In this document: positions 1-7,642 of the stretch, piece after piece
Layout: each line of letters begins with the position of its first letter
Position numbering within the stretch: the stretch's first letter is position 1
Assembly: GCA_049366715.1 (NCBI GenBank)
Contig: JBMNCQ010000059.1
Span: 118,043 to 182,042, forward strand
DNA from: JBMNCQ01 sp049366715
GTDB lineage: Bacteria; Bacillota; Peptococcia; Peptococcales; BICA1-8
Direction: 5' to 3'
DNA: 64,000 nucleotides
The notes under the pieces: generated by a model
Told to the model about the DNA's origin: nothing
The model's input: only the letters and a program-made list of their open reading frames with translations
Database searches by the model: none
Position numbers and translations under genes: made by a program

Positions 1-4
1 TTAC

Positions 5-217
5 ATGATTATTCTAGTGTTTGTGGTTATTTTGGCCGGTTTCTTAGTTTTTGCTCTCTTCAAGAACAATAAGCAAAGAATAACTAATGAATCCCAGAGT
101 ACAAATCCGGAATTAAGCCAAGAAAAGAAAAAGCTCAGACAGATGCTGCTTAAGGGTAAAATAACGGAGCAAACCTACCGGGAACTCATAAGGGACCTTG
201 AGGAAGAGTACTTTTAA
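5..217 (+). CDS. small membrane protein at the head of the ccm operon
   Basis: This encodes a 70-residue protein with one N-terminal membrane segment (about residues 2-20), then a basic linker and a charged C-terminal helix (about 38-70) ending in a short acidic tail. The helix has the SHOCT-like pattern of a K-L-x-Q-M-L-L-K-G-K-I-T-E-x-x-Y block. It sits 12 bp before ccmE and is probably cotranscribed with it. The window begins 4 bases upstream, so no ribosome-binding site is visible and the real start may lie outside. A small CcmD-like or CcmI-like accessory role is possible but is inference only. Confidence 0.6.
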   Translation: MIILVFVVILAGFLVFALFKNNKQRITNESQSTNPELSQEKKKLRQMLLKGKITEQTYRELIRDLEEEYF

Positions 218-229
218 AGAGGTGAAAGT

Positions 230-637
230 GTGGAGAAAAAAGCTCGCTTGTTACTTGCGGTTTTAATAATAATCGGTGTAATAGGCTATCTAATCTATTT
301 TGGAATGGAGCAGGGTGTGGGGCAGGTTTTAACAATTGAAGAGGCCTTGCAAAAAAGATATGACGGTAATATTTCCTTTATCCAAATGGAAGGTAGAGTT
401 GATTATTCTTCAGTTGTTTATGAGCCGGATAAATCCCGTATGATCTTTAATTTAAGCAATGACAAGAGCTATATTGCTGTCGTGTTTGATGATGTCAAAC
501 CGGATAACTTTGATTCCGGCTATCCGGTTATTGTTGAAGGCAGGTTTTTAGATGATGGCAGATTTTCAGCAGATAAGCTATTAGTTAAGTGTCCCGCAAA
601 GTATGAAGAAGAGATTAAAGCTGGAGGAGAAAGATGA
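230..637 (+). CDS. ccmE: cytochrome c maturation heme chaperone CcmE, Cys-type
   Basis: CcmE is a membrane-anchored OB-fold chaperone that carries heme from CcmC to CcmF in System I cytochrome c maturation. This 135-residue protein has an N-terminal anchor (residues 6-24) and a beta-rich soluble domain, with the FxDxxPD-like turn replaced by VVFDDVKPDNF. In place of the usual heme-attaching HxxxY it has CPAKY (CxxxY) in the context LLVKCPAKYEEE. The Cys variant is known from Desulfovibrio and archaeal System I* proteins. Translation starts at GTG behind an AGAGGTG site. The end overlaps the ccmF start by 4 bp, indicating coupling. Confidence 0.93.
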   Translation: MEKKARLLLAVLIIIGVIGYLIYFGMEQGVGQVLTIEEALQKRYDGNISFIQMEGRVDYSSVVYEPDKSRMIFNLSNDKSYIAVVFDDVKPDNFDSGYPVIVEGRFLDDGRFSADKLLVKCPAKYEEEIKAGGER

Positions 638-2631
638 TAGCAGATATAGGATATTTAGCAATATTATTAAGCTTGATGCTAAGCATTTATGCCATCGTTA
701 CCATAGGGATATATTTAAAAACGCGAAGCACAAGGTTTTTGCAAAGCAGTTATGGTGCAGTCTATGCCATGCTGCTTTTAAGTACCTTAGCAGTTACAAG
801 TTTACTATGGCTGCTTTTTAAGGGTGAGTTTTCCGTTAAATATGTTTATGAATATACCAGCACCGATTTAGGATGGTTTTATCGATTAACAGCACTATGG
901 GCAGGGAATGATGGGTCACTTCTCCTCTGGCTCTGGGTCTTAGTAATATATACGGCTGTCTTAATTAAACAGGATAAAATAAAAGATGCAACTCCCATAA
1001 CGGTGATAATTCTTCTTCTAAACAGCTTTTTCTTTTTATTCATCATGGCCTTTTTAACCAATCCCTTTGAAAAGCTGGTGATGACTCCCCTGGAAGGCAG
1101 AGGTCTTAATCCGATGCTGCAAAGTCCGGGGATGATTATCCACCCGCTAACTACCTATTTAGGGTATGTAGGTTTTGCGGTACCCTTTGCTTTTGCTATG
1201 GCGGCTTTAATCCTTAACCACAGTGATGATAGATGGATAAAAGTAACCAGGAGTTGGACAGTAATTGCCTGGCTGTTTCTAACCATCGGCAACTTATATG
1301 GGGCTTTATGGGCCTATGAAGAATTAGGCTGGGGTGGTTATTGGGCCTGGGATCCGGTGGAAAATGCTTCCTTTATGCCCTGGTTAACAGGAAGTGCCTT
1401 TTTACATTCTGTGATGATCCAAGAACGTAAAAATATGTTGAAAGTCTGGAATATAGTTTTAATTATAGTTACTTATGTCCTTACTTTATTTGGTACATAT
1501 CTTGTACGAAGCGGAATCTTACAGTCAGTTCATGCTTTTGGCAGTGCAGCCCTGGGTAAATATTTTTTAGCTTTTACTTTAGCTGTGTTGATTGCTTCTT
1601 CAGTTCTTATGCTGAGCAGAATGAAGCTATTAAAAGGTGAAAGAGAGTTTGAATCTTTTATCTCCAAAGAAAGCAGTTTTTTACTTAATAACCTTATCCT
1701 GCTGGGGATGGCCTTTGCAACCTTCTGGGGTACGGTATTCCCACTTATATCAGAGGCTGTCACAGGAAATAAGATTACCGTTTCAATCCCCTTTTTTAAT
1801 ACCGTGAATGCACCTTTAGGTATTGTTCTGGTCCTTTTAATGGGAATTTGCCCCCTTATTGCGTGGCGCAGGGCAAATTTCAAGAGCATTATTGAAAATT
1901 TTACAATTCCCGGTATTTTATCTGTAGTTTTGGGGGTTGTCTTATATGCTGCCGGTATTCGAAAAATTTATATACTATTAGGACTTATCGTAACATTTTT
2001 CGCCTTTGCAGCAACTATCTGGGATGTAATCAAAGGGGTTAAAACCCGCAAAAAAATTACCGGTGAGAGTTATAGTGCTTCTTTTATAAGGCTTTTACTG
2101 AGAAATAGAAGAAGGTATGGCGGCTATATCATTCATCTGGGAATATTAATGATCGTATTCGGCATCATAGGCTCCCAGGGATTTGAGGTTGTAAAGCAGG
2201 CCACTGTTGAAGTTGGCGAAAGCATACAAATAGGCACCTATAACATAAATTATCAGGATTTACAACAAACAAAGGATGGTAAGAATGTAGTTGTTTATGC
2301 ACAACTACAGGTAAGTAAGAAAAAAATATATTTAGGAGAAATGATGCCTCATAAGGTTTTCTATCCAACCCAAAAACAGCCTGCAACGGAGGTGGCCATT
2401 CTTAGTAACTGGAGGGAGGATTTATATATAATACTAGCCGGCTGGGAATTAGACGGAACGGCTACTTTTAAAATACTGATAAATCCCTTGGTTAAATGGA
2501 TTTGGACCGGAGGATACTATCTTGTTATGGGAACATTATTTGCCTTATGGCCCGGGAGGGGTAGTGAGGTTGGAGGTAAGTATGTTAAATACCAAGTCAA
2601 CTCTGAAGAGGTTGAAAAAAATGCAATATAA
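634..2631 (+). CDS. ccmF: cytochrome c-type biogenesis protein CcmF
   Basis: CcmF is the large polytopic subunit of the heme lyase that joins heme to apocytochrome c at the outer face of the membrane. The 665-residue protein is of normal length, with about 13-15 hydrophobic segments. It has the tryptophan-rich WWD heme-handling motif (GGYWAWDPVENASFMPWL, about residue 229-246) and conserved histidines in HPLTTYLGYVGF and SVHAFG. It overlaps ccmE (ATGA type) and is overlapped by the following ccmH-like gene, so ccmE-ccmF-ccmH form one translationally coupled unit. ccmA, ccmB and ccmC are not seen and may lie upstream of the window. Confidence 0.96.
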   Translation: MIADIGYLAILLSLMLSIYAIVTIGIYLKTRSTRFLQSSYGAVYAMLLLSTLAVTSLLWLLFKGEFSVKYVYEYTSTDLGWFYRLTALWAGNDGSLLLWLWVLVIYTAVLIKQDKIKDATPITVIILLLNSFFFLFIMAFLTNPFEKLVMTPLEGRGLNPMLQSPGMIIHPLTTYLGYVGFAVPFAFAMAALILNHSDDRWIKVTRSWTVIAWLFLTIGNLYGALWAYEELGWGGYWAWDPVENASFMPWLTGSAFLHSVMIQERKNMLKVWNIVLIIVTYVLTLFGTYLVRSGILQSVHAFGSAALGKYFLAFTLAVLIASSVLMLSRMKLLKGEREFESFISKESSFLLNNLILLGMAFATFWGTVFPLISEAVTGNKITVSIPFFNTVNAPLGIVLVLLMGICPLIAWRRANFKSIIENFTIPGILSVVLGVVLYAAGIRKIYILLGLIVTFFAFAATIWDVIKGVKTRKKITGESYSASFIRLLLRNRRRYGGYIIHLGILMIVFGIIGSQGFEVVKQATVEVGESIQIGTYNINYQDLQQTKDGKNVVVYAQLQVSKKKIYLGEMMPHKVFYPTQKQPATEVAILSNWREDLYIILAGWELDGTATFKILINPLVKWIWTGGYYLVMGTLFALWPGRGSEVGGKYVKYQVNSEEVEKNAI

Positions 2632-3124
2632 AAAAAGGATTGTTCATGCCGGATTAGTATTATTTTTATTTTTTTCTTTTGCAGCAGTTCCTCTTACTTC
2701 AGCGGAAATTTCAGTTATGCAAAAAGAAACCGAAGAAATGCTGGTTTGTCAGGATGACTGCGGGATGCTGGTATCAGCCTGTGACAATCCTACAGCAACC
2801 TACATGAGGGGGATAATCACTGAGCAGATCGGCCAAGGCAAGTCCCGGGAAGAGATTCTCCAATACTTTGTTTCTGTCTATGGAGAACAGGTTCTTGCTA
2901 CCCCAGAACCGCAAGGGTTTAATATGACCGCTTATGTTATTCCTTTTGCAGCTATACTTATGGGAGGTATCGTAATTTATTCAGCTCTAGAAAAATGGGT
3001 TTTGCATAACCGCTTATCTAATTTTGACCTCCTGACTGCTGCTAAAGGGGAAAAAGCTGATGAACAGGTTTTTCAAAAAGAGTATGAAGAAAAGCTGGAG
3101 CGGGAGCTGAAAAAATATTGGTAA
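2582..3124 (+). CDS. CcmH/CycL-like apocytochrome thiol protein (variant Cys motif)
   Basis: CcmH proteins reduce or hold the CXXCH cysteines of apocytochrome c on the outer side of the membrane. This 180-residue protein has a signal/anchor segment (about residues 18-36), a helical domain with LVCQDDCGMLVSACDN, the family-typical EILQYFVSVYGEQVL block, a second membrane segment and a charged cytoplasmic tail. The usual LRCxxCQ motif is altered to CQDDC with a further Cys nearby. I chose ATG 2582 because GGAGGT lies just before it inside the end of ccmF. A longer reading from 2522 has no ribosome site, and ATG 2621 is an alternative. Confidence 0.8.
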   Translation: MLNTKSTLKRLKKMQYKKRIVHAGLVLFLFFSFAAVPLTSAEISVMQKETEEMLVCQDDCGMLVSACDNPTATYMRGIITEQIGQGKSREEILQYFVSVYGEQVLATPEPQGFNMTAYVIPFAAILMGGIVIYSALEKWVLHNRLSNFDLLTAAKGEKADEQVFQKEYEEKLERELKKYW

Positions 3125-3401
3125 AGATTAAGAAACAGAGTAGCAAATATCTGTGGGTAAGCTCAAGAGCTATACAGAAATGTCCGCGTTACCGTGATAT
3201 CGATAAGGCTGAGGTTAAGATTGAGACTAAGATTAAGGTCAAGGTTGAGGCTGAAAAGAGAGTGGAATAGCGGACCTATAATACAGAGAACAGAGAACCA
3301 AAATAACCGAGAACTGGTATCTGAGAACTAAGAACTATAATCTAGCAACTAGGAGCTGCTACCAGTCACTAATCACCAGTAACTATTTTGGGGGGATAAA
3401 A
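3125..3401. repeat. non-coding stretch with degenerate hexamer-like repeats
   Basis: About 3190-3265 contains a run of imperfect short direct repeats built on AAGGTTGAG / AAGATTGAG / AAGGTCAAG. After it comes a low-information stretch rich in GAACTAAGAACT and CACTAATCACCAGTAACTA phrases. Similar wording recurs weakly near 17085, 26560 and 32110. No coding potential is evident. The function is unknown, and it may be replication-slippage debris. Confidence 0.45.
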
Positions 3402-3674
3402 GTGGATAACTTTCTTTTTTCGCTAATCTTTGGAATCATAATGTTGGTCTCTTTGCTATTAATAGTCCTGCCGCTAGTAGCGGCAGGAAAGATAGAGGGA
3501 GATTATTGTGGAGGACTTCAAATAAATAGTAAAGACTCGGTATTTACGACAATAAATGAAATAGAATTTGACTATCAAATGGGTAAATTAGCTGAAGATG
3601 ATTACTTATATCTGAAAGATTATTACAAAAAGATAGCCATTGGTTTTTTGCAAAAAAAGATGAATAAGAGTTAA
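3402..3674 (+). CDS. CcmI-like short membrane protein
   Basis: This encodes 90 residues with one strongly hydrophobic N-terminal segment (residues 5-28) and a cytoplasmic helix pair reading INEIEFDYQMGKLAEDDY. That block closely resembles the helix after the first membrane span of CcmI/CycH-type assembly factors (ELEFDYxxGKLSxEDY). It lacks the TPR region, so it is either a minimal CcmI head or an independent small partner. It starts at GTG behind a GGGGGG-rich site. It lies 277 bp after the ccmH-like gene, so it may have its own transcript. Confidence 0.7.
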   Translation: MDNFLFSLIFGIIMLVSLLLIVLPLVAAGKIEGDYCGGLQINSKDSVFTTINEIEFDYQMGKLAEDDYLYLKDYYKKIAIGFLQKKMNKS

Positions 3675-3729
3675 TTAGTGAAGAAATATGTTCAAAACCC
3701 TAGAAGAAATAGAGTCGGAATTAATAAAT

Positions 3730-3765
3730 CTGCAACTTGATAAGTAGTTGCAGACTGTTGTTTTT
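3730..3765 (+). terminator. rho-independent terminator after the ccm region
   Basis: Perfect 8-bp stem CTGCAACT / AGTTGCAG with an 8-nt loop, followed after a few bases by a run of T. It lies downstream of the CcmI-like gene. Confidence 0.6.
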
Positions 3766-3931
3766 AAAATAAGGGTATAAAGGTCGGTTGCAAATGTGAT
3801 GAAATAATAAATAATTTATCACAAAACGTTCATAGCTTGTAGGAACTTTATACACACCTCTCTAACACTTTTTATATTTTTAAACCTTATAATACAGTTA
3901 ACATAACAAAAAGATTAGGGAGGATGCCAAA

Positions 3932-4339
3932 ATGAAGAATGATATGCAAAAAATAGTGAAAGATTTCTTTCTAAACATACCAAAGGATAAATATGGAATA
4001 GATTTGTTTGAATTTGAATCTTTAGTAACCTGGGGAAATATCAATAAGTATTTCTTATTAGATGTGCGGGAATTTGATGAGTTTCAGCAAGTAAGAATTC
4101 CAGGATCAGTAAATATTCCATGTTCCCGGTTAGCACAGAAAATTAATGATATTCCTGTTAATCAGCAAGTCATAATTATTAGCGAGAAAGGTATAGTGGC
4201 TGCACAAATTTCCTCTCTGTTAAATTCCTGTGGATTTAAAACCTGGACTTTACGGGAAGGAATCGAAGGCTATCTAGATATTGGCGGGGATATTGAAGGG
4301 AAAAGCTTAACCCTTGTTTATCAGCAGCGAGGTAGGTAA
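3932..4339 (+). CDS. rhodanese-fold protein lacking the catalytic cysteine
   Basis: This 135-residue single-domain protein has the rhodanese signatures LLDVREFDEFQQVRIPGSVNIP (CH2A-like) and a GF-WTLREGIEGY-type C-terminal block. At the active-site loop, where sulfurtransferases have CxxGxR, it reads ISEKGIVA, so the sulfur-carrying Cys and the usual Arg are absent. A sulfurtransferase reaction is therefore unlikely, and a binding or regulatory role is the better guess. It starts at ATG behind AGGGAGG. A methyltransferase gene follows 35 bp later, probably in the same operon. Confidence 0.85.
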   Translation: MKNDMQKIVKDFFLNIPKDKYGIDLFEFESLVTWGNINKYFLLDVREFDEFQQVRIPGSVNIPCSRLAQKINDIPVNQQVIIISEKGIVAAQISSLLNSCGFKTWTLREGIEGYLDIGGDIEGKSLTLVYQQRGR

Positions 4340-4374
4340 TTTAATAATAAATCCTGATAAAAGGGGAGAACCCT

Positions 4375-5001
4375 ATGGAAATAGATGTTACCGAGGAGAT
4401 TAAATCTAAATATAATGAAAAAGCCGAGTCATATGATAAGATGCTGGCGCCCATGGAAAAAATGATGATGGGTAAGTGGAGAAAGATACTTTTCGCAAAA
4501 GCCGAAGGATTAATTCTTGAAGCAGGGGCTGGGACGGGTGCCAACATTCCCTATTATCCCGAAAAAGCAGTAAAGGTAATAGGTATTGATTTTAGCCCCA
4601 AAATGTTAGAAAAAGCCAAGGAAAAACTATCTTTAGCCAAAGTATCTGTGGAGCTTATGGAAGGGGACGTCCAACATTTACCTTTTAAGGACAGTTATTT
4701 TGATACAGTTGTTGCAGCCTGTGTATTCTGCTCTGTCCCAGACCCTGTACAGGGATTTAAAGAACTAAGGCGGGTCATAAAGCCTGAGGGTGAACTTTAT
4801 ATGCTGGAGCATGTACGAAGTGAAGGGAAGTTCTTAGGTCTGCTGATGGATAAGTTAAATCCCTTATCTTTAAAATACGGCGGAGTTAATATCAATAGAA
4901 GGACTGAAAATAATATAAGGTTAGCAGGCCTGAAAGTTACTTCAGTAGAACTACTGTTTAAAGATATCGTCAAATTAATAACGGTTTCCCCCAATAAATA
5001 A
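4375..5001 (+). CDS. class I SAM-dependent methyltransferase (UbiE/type 11)
   Basis: This 208-residue protein has the Rossmann-like methyltransferase fold. Motif I is ILEAGAGTGANIPYYP (about residues 43-58), the acidic end of strand 2 is VIGIDFSPKMLEKA, motif II is EGDVQHLPFKDSYFDTVV, and motif post-II includes LRRVIKPEGELYMLEH. The family methylates quinones, lipids or small molecules, and the substrate is not determinable here. It follows the rhodanese-like gene closely, with a GGGGAG site before ATG. Confidence 0.88.
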   Translation: MEIDVTEEIKSKYNEKAESYDKMLAPMEKMMMGKWRKILFAKAEGLILEAGAGTGANIPYYPEKAVKVIGIDFSPKMLEKAKEKLSLAKVSVELMEGDVQHLPFKDSYFDTVVAACVFCSVPDPVQGFKELRRVIKPEGELYMLEHVRSEGKFLGLLMDKLNPLSLKYGGVNINRRTENNIRLAGLKVTSVELLFKDIVKLITVSPNK

Positions 5002-5097
5002 TATCTTTCCCTCCAAGCAGTCGATATGCTAATGACTGTGGAGGGGTATCTAAATAACCAATTTCACTACCTTGGTTATTACTGGATACTAATATTA

Positions 5098-5139
5098 AAA
5101 TAAAGGCTGCATTCCGCGAAGGAATAGCAGTCTTTATTT
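5098..5139 (+). terminator. rho-independent terminator after the methyltransferase
   Basis: Inverted repeat AAATAAAGGCTGCATTCC / GGAATAGCAGTCTTTATTT around a 5-nt loop with one bulge, ending in a T-rich tail. Confidence 0.75.
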
Positions 5140-5229
5140 CTTCATGTTTTATTCACAAATTAGACAAATATATATCATAGCTGCTCCAAATTTTTAGATT
5201 ATTCTATATTAAAAGTTAAAGGGGCTAGT

Positions 5230-5283
5230 ATGATGACCGGCTTAAAAAGCAGCATTAACAAGCGTAAAGGAGAGGTAGTATGA
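5230..5283 (+). CDS. possible 17-codon leader peptide before lemA
   Basis: A very short reading frame begins ATGATGACC after an AAAGGGGC site and stops at the TGA that overlaps the ATG of lemA (ATGA). Such an arrangement can couple translation. The peptide has no recognisable features, and chance is a good alternative. Confidence 0.2.
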   Translation: MMTGLKSSINKRKGEVV

Positions 5284-5843
5284 AAAAAAGTTTACTTGTA
5301 ATTGGCGGGATACTTTTAGTAGTATTGTTAACGATAAGTCCCTTGATCGGAGTATACAACAATTTAATAACGGCTGAAGAAAACGTTGGCGGTCAATGGG
5401 CCCAGGTCGAGAACCAGCTCCAGCGCAGACTGGATTTAATTCCTAATTTAGTGGAAACTGTAAAAGGTTACGCAGCCCACGAAAAGGAAACCTTCACTTT
5501 AGTGACCGAAGCAAGATCTAAAGCAGCCGGTGCCGTCGGCGTAAAAGAGAAAGCCGAAACAAATAGTGAGCTTACTTCGGCCTTAAGCAGGCTTATGGTG
5601 GTAGTAGAACGTTATCCGGAACTGAAGGCCAATGAAAACTTTATTAGACTTCAAGATGAACTGGCAGGAACAGAAAACAGAATTGCCATTGCCAGGAAGG
5701 ATTATAATGATGCAGTACAAAGCTTTAATACCTTAATAAAACGTTTCCCAAATAATGTTATAGCGGGAATGCTGAATTTTATGGAGAAAGCATATTTTGA
5801 AGCAGAAACAAGTGCCCTTAAAGCCCCTGAGGTAAGCTTTTAA
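5280..5843 (+). CDS. lemA: LemA family protein
   Basis: LemA proteins are membrane-anchored coiled-coil proteins of unclear function, often encoded beside TPM-domain proteins. This 187-residue protein has an N-terminal membrane segment (residues 3-24), then a long helical domain with the family signatures NLITAEENVGGQWAQVENQ, RRLDLIPNLVETVKGYAAHE and ENFIRLQDELAGTENRIAI. The length is typical. It has a GGAGAGG site and is followed 13 bp later by the TPM-domain gene, the usual LemA-YgcG pair. Confidence 0.95.
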   Translation: MKKSLLVIGGILLVVLLTISPLIGVYNNLITAEENVGGQWAQVENQLQRRLDLIPNLVETVKGYAAHEKETFTLVTEARSKAAGAVGVKEKAETNSELTSALSRLMVVVERYPELKANENFIRLQDELAGTENRIAIARKDYNDAVQSFNTLIKRFPNNVIAGMLNFMEKAYFEAETSALKAPEVSF

Positions 5844-5856
5844 GAGGGGGGAATAG

Positions 5857-6576
5857 ATGAAACTCGCAAAAAGGATTTCGCTGTTAAGCTTATTACTGTT
5901 GTTTATACTAAATACAACGCTCTGGGCTGCACCAGAGCTTCCTGATTATTGGGGCGATATATATGTTCAGGATTTTGCTGAGATGATTTCGTCCCCCATG
6001 GAACAAAGCATATTAAAAGCTGCTAGAGAAATAGAAGACAGAACAGGAGCTCAAATATCGATTGTTACCTTAGAAAGTCTAGAGGGGAGGGATATTGAAA
6101 CTTACAGTAATGAGCTCTTTAGAAAATGGGGTATCGGGGATAAGGACAAAGAAAATGGAATACTTTTTTTAGCCGCTGAGAATGAAAAAGAATTTCGGAT
6201 TGAGGTGGGTTATGGACTTGAAGGCAGGATAAATGATGCCAAAGCAGGGGATATCTTAAGAAATATTATCCCCTATTTTCAAAAAGGTGATCTTGACAGT
6301 GGTTTTGCTTTAGCTTTTAACAGCTTGGCCCAGGAAATCAGTCAAGAGTACCCTGATGCTAACCAAGAGAAAACACAAAACGGGAAAGCTGCTAAGATTC
6401 CCTGGTGGGCACAATTATTAGGCATTGCTTTACTTATTTATCTGGCAATTTTTCATCCGGATATTTTAATGCTGCTCATCTATACTTTATCCAGAGGAAA
6501 TATGGGCGGTTCCGGTGGTTCACGAAGAGGAGGAGGAGGTTCATCCGGTGGTGGAGGTGCCTCAGGGGGCTGGTGA
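5857..6576 (+). CDS. TPM-domain membrane protein (YgcG family)
   Basis: This 239-residue protein has a signal peptide (about 1-24, cut near LWAAPELP), an extracytoplasmic TPM domain (about 30-150, with VQDFAEMIS, EDRTGAQISIVTLESLEGRD and RIEVGYGLEGRINDAKAGDIL) and one membrane segment (about 183-208). Its Gly/Ser-rich tail ends GGASGGW, as is usual in this family. TPM domains have been linked to phosphatase activity and photosystem repair, and in bacteria the role is unsettled. It forms an operon with lemA. The next gene is convergent. Confidence 0.92.
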   Translation: MKLAKRISLLSLLLLFILNTTLWAAPELPDYWGDIYVQDFAEMISSPMEQSILKAAREIEDRTGAQISIVTLESLEGRDIETYSNELFRKWGIGDKDKENGILFLAAENEKEFRIEVGYGLEGRINDAKAGDILRNIIPYFQKGDLDSGFALAFNSLAQEISQEYPDANQEKTQNGKAAKIPWWAQLLGIALLIYLAIFHPDILMLLIYTLSRGNMGGSGGSRRGGGGSSGGGGASGGW

Positions 6577-6585
6577 GGTGAGCAT

Positions 6586-6636
6586 AAATAGTAATTAAGG
6601 ATAATCCTTTAGAAGGGTTATCCTTAATTACTATTT
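6586..6636. terminator. long perfect hairpin between convergent genes
   Basis: A 19-bp perfectly complementary arm pair starting AAATAGTAATTAAGG, extended to about 22 bp by a G-T pair and two G-C pairs, with a 7-nt loop. No strong T-run follows on either strand. It lies between the TPM-domain gene and a leftward gene, so it is most likely a bidirectional transcription stop. Confidence 0.65.
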
Positions 6637-6669
6637 ATAAAAAGAGCAACATACAGAGTAGGATGTTCT

Positions 6670-7047
6670 TTATTTATTAAATTGGTTAAGTTCCAATTCG
6701 ATTTGGTAGTGATTAATAGTTGATCTTTGAATTTTATCTTCTAATAAAGCAGTATGTATTTTCTGTTCAATTTTATCCAGCTCTTTAAGCTGCTGTTTTA
6801 AATCCTCCAGCCTGGATTGCAAGCGGATTATTTGGTGGTTAATTTGAAAATCATCAAATTCATGGGAATAGTCCTGAGGATTTTGCTTTTTTAGTTTTTT
6901 AAGATGTTCCGTAGTTTCAGATATTAATTTGTTTGTTTCGTTATGCTGATAATTAACCTTACTTAATAATGAATAATAATCAGATTTAGTATCATTAACG
7001 GTGTCGCCGAGGATAAGACTGGAAAACATTTCTTTTAAAGTAGTCAT
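6670..7047 (-). CDS. hypothetical coiled-coil protein
   Basis: I do not recognise this 125-residue protein. It has no membrane segment or signal peptide. From about residue 25 it is almost wholly helical and charged, with heptad-like LKKLKK, IRLQSRLEDLKQQLKELDKIEQKI stretches typical of a coiled coil, and it could oligomerise or bind another coiled-coil partner. A good AAGGGGAT site precedes the ATG. It lies 27 bp after the other leftward gene and is likely cotranscribed. Confidence 0.75.
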   Translation of the reverse strand: MTTLKEMFSSLILGDTVNDTKSDYYSLLSKVNYQHNETNKLISETTEHLKKLKKQNPQDYSHEFDDFQINHQIIRLQSRLEDLKQQLKELDKIEQKIHTALLEDKIQRSTINHYQIELELNQFNK

Positions 7048-7074
7048 ACTGATCCCCTTTTCTTAAATATTAAG

Positions 7075-7377
7075 CTAAACATTGGAAACACGATCCTTGT
7101 ATTTCCGGAGGGTATTATTGATGAATATTTTTTTTTGGAGCCAAAACCGTGCTTCTTGCTCATTATCTTCTCGTAAAGCAGCCCGGATTTGTTCGGTACA
7201 TTCCTGATCGTCTCCTTCTAAGTCATTTATTAAGTCTTGGAGGACATCTTCAATGGAATTTTTTACATATGGATTCTTTAAATCCCCGGATGCATGCTGC
7301 CGGATAGTTTTTTTAGCTACCTGTGACGTAGAGAATATGTTTTTAAATGTTAACAAAAGGCTTCTAATAAATTTCAT
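7075..7377 (-). CDS. hypothetical small helical protein
   Basis: This 100-residue protein is not recognised. Its N-terminal 16 residues are amphipathic and basic (FIRSLLLTFKNIF) and could lie on a membrane. The rest is charged and helical, with an acidic middle (DLINDLEGDDQE). It begins with ATG behind GAGGGGAA. It is the first gene of a two-gene leftward unit. Its upstream region is shared with the permease operon on the other strand and contains the repeat motifs at 7496-7580. Confidence 0.7.
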   Translation of the reverse strand: MKFIRSLLLTFKNIFSTSQVAKKTIRQHASGDLKNPYVKNSIEDVLQDLINDLEGDDQECTEQIRAALREDNEQEARFWLQKKIFINNTLRKYKDRVSNV

Positions 7378-7495
7378 AACATATTTCCCCTCACTTTCTG
7401 CTAAATGATATAAAAAATAAGTGACGGTTTTTTAATAAAAGTTTGAGGAAACTGTGTATTTTTTTAAAACAGGTAATTTACCAATACAATAGCAA

Positions 7496-7580
7496 TTCAC
7501 AAATTTCACACAAAGTGTTGTCAATTAGGACAAGTTTATTTTATAAGTTCACAATTTGCACAAAATTAATCCATAACTTA
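7496..7580. promoter_or_regulatory. Pho-box-like direct repeats before the permease operon
   Basis: Two clusters are seen. At 7496-7514 there are TTCACAAAT TTCACACAAA half-sites 9 bp apart. At 7548-7580 there are TTCACAATTTG and TCCATAACTTA half-sites 22 bp (two turns) apart. The second cluster closely matches the element before the SHOCT gene at 9715-9747. Tandem sites with about 11-bp period are the normal target of OmpR/PhoB-type regulators, and one is encoded at 10088. Binding is inferred. Confidence 0.45.
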
Positions 7581-7642
7581 ATCAAACTGGGTGTATATAA
7601 TTCAAACGAGCAAAATGTTACAAATAGGGGGTAATTGTTTTA

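Noticed and set aside
1530..1889. Long antisense frames (for example inside ccmF, prkA, tctA)
   Set aside because: They lie opposite strongly supported genes, have no ribosome sites and show biased low-complexity translations.
2522..2581. Longer N-terminus for the CcmH-like protein
   Set aside because: It has no ribosome site and lies wholly inside ccmF; GGAGGT supports ATG 2582.
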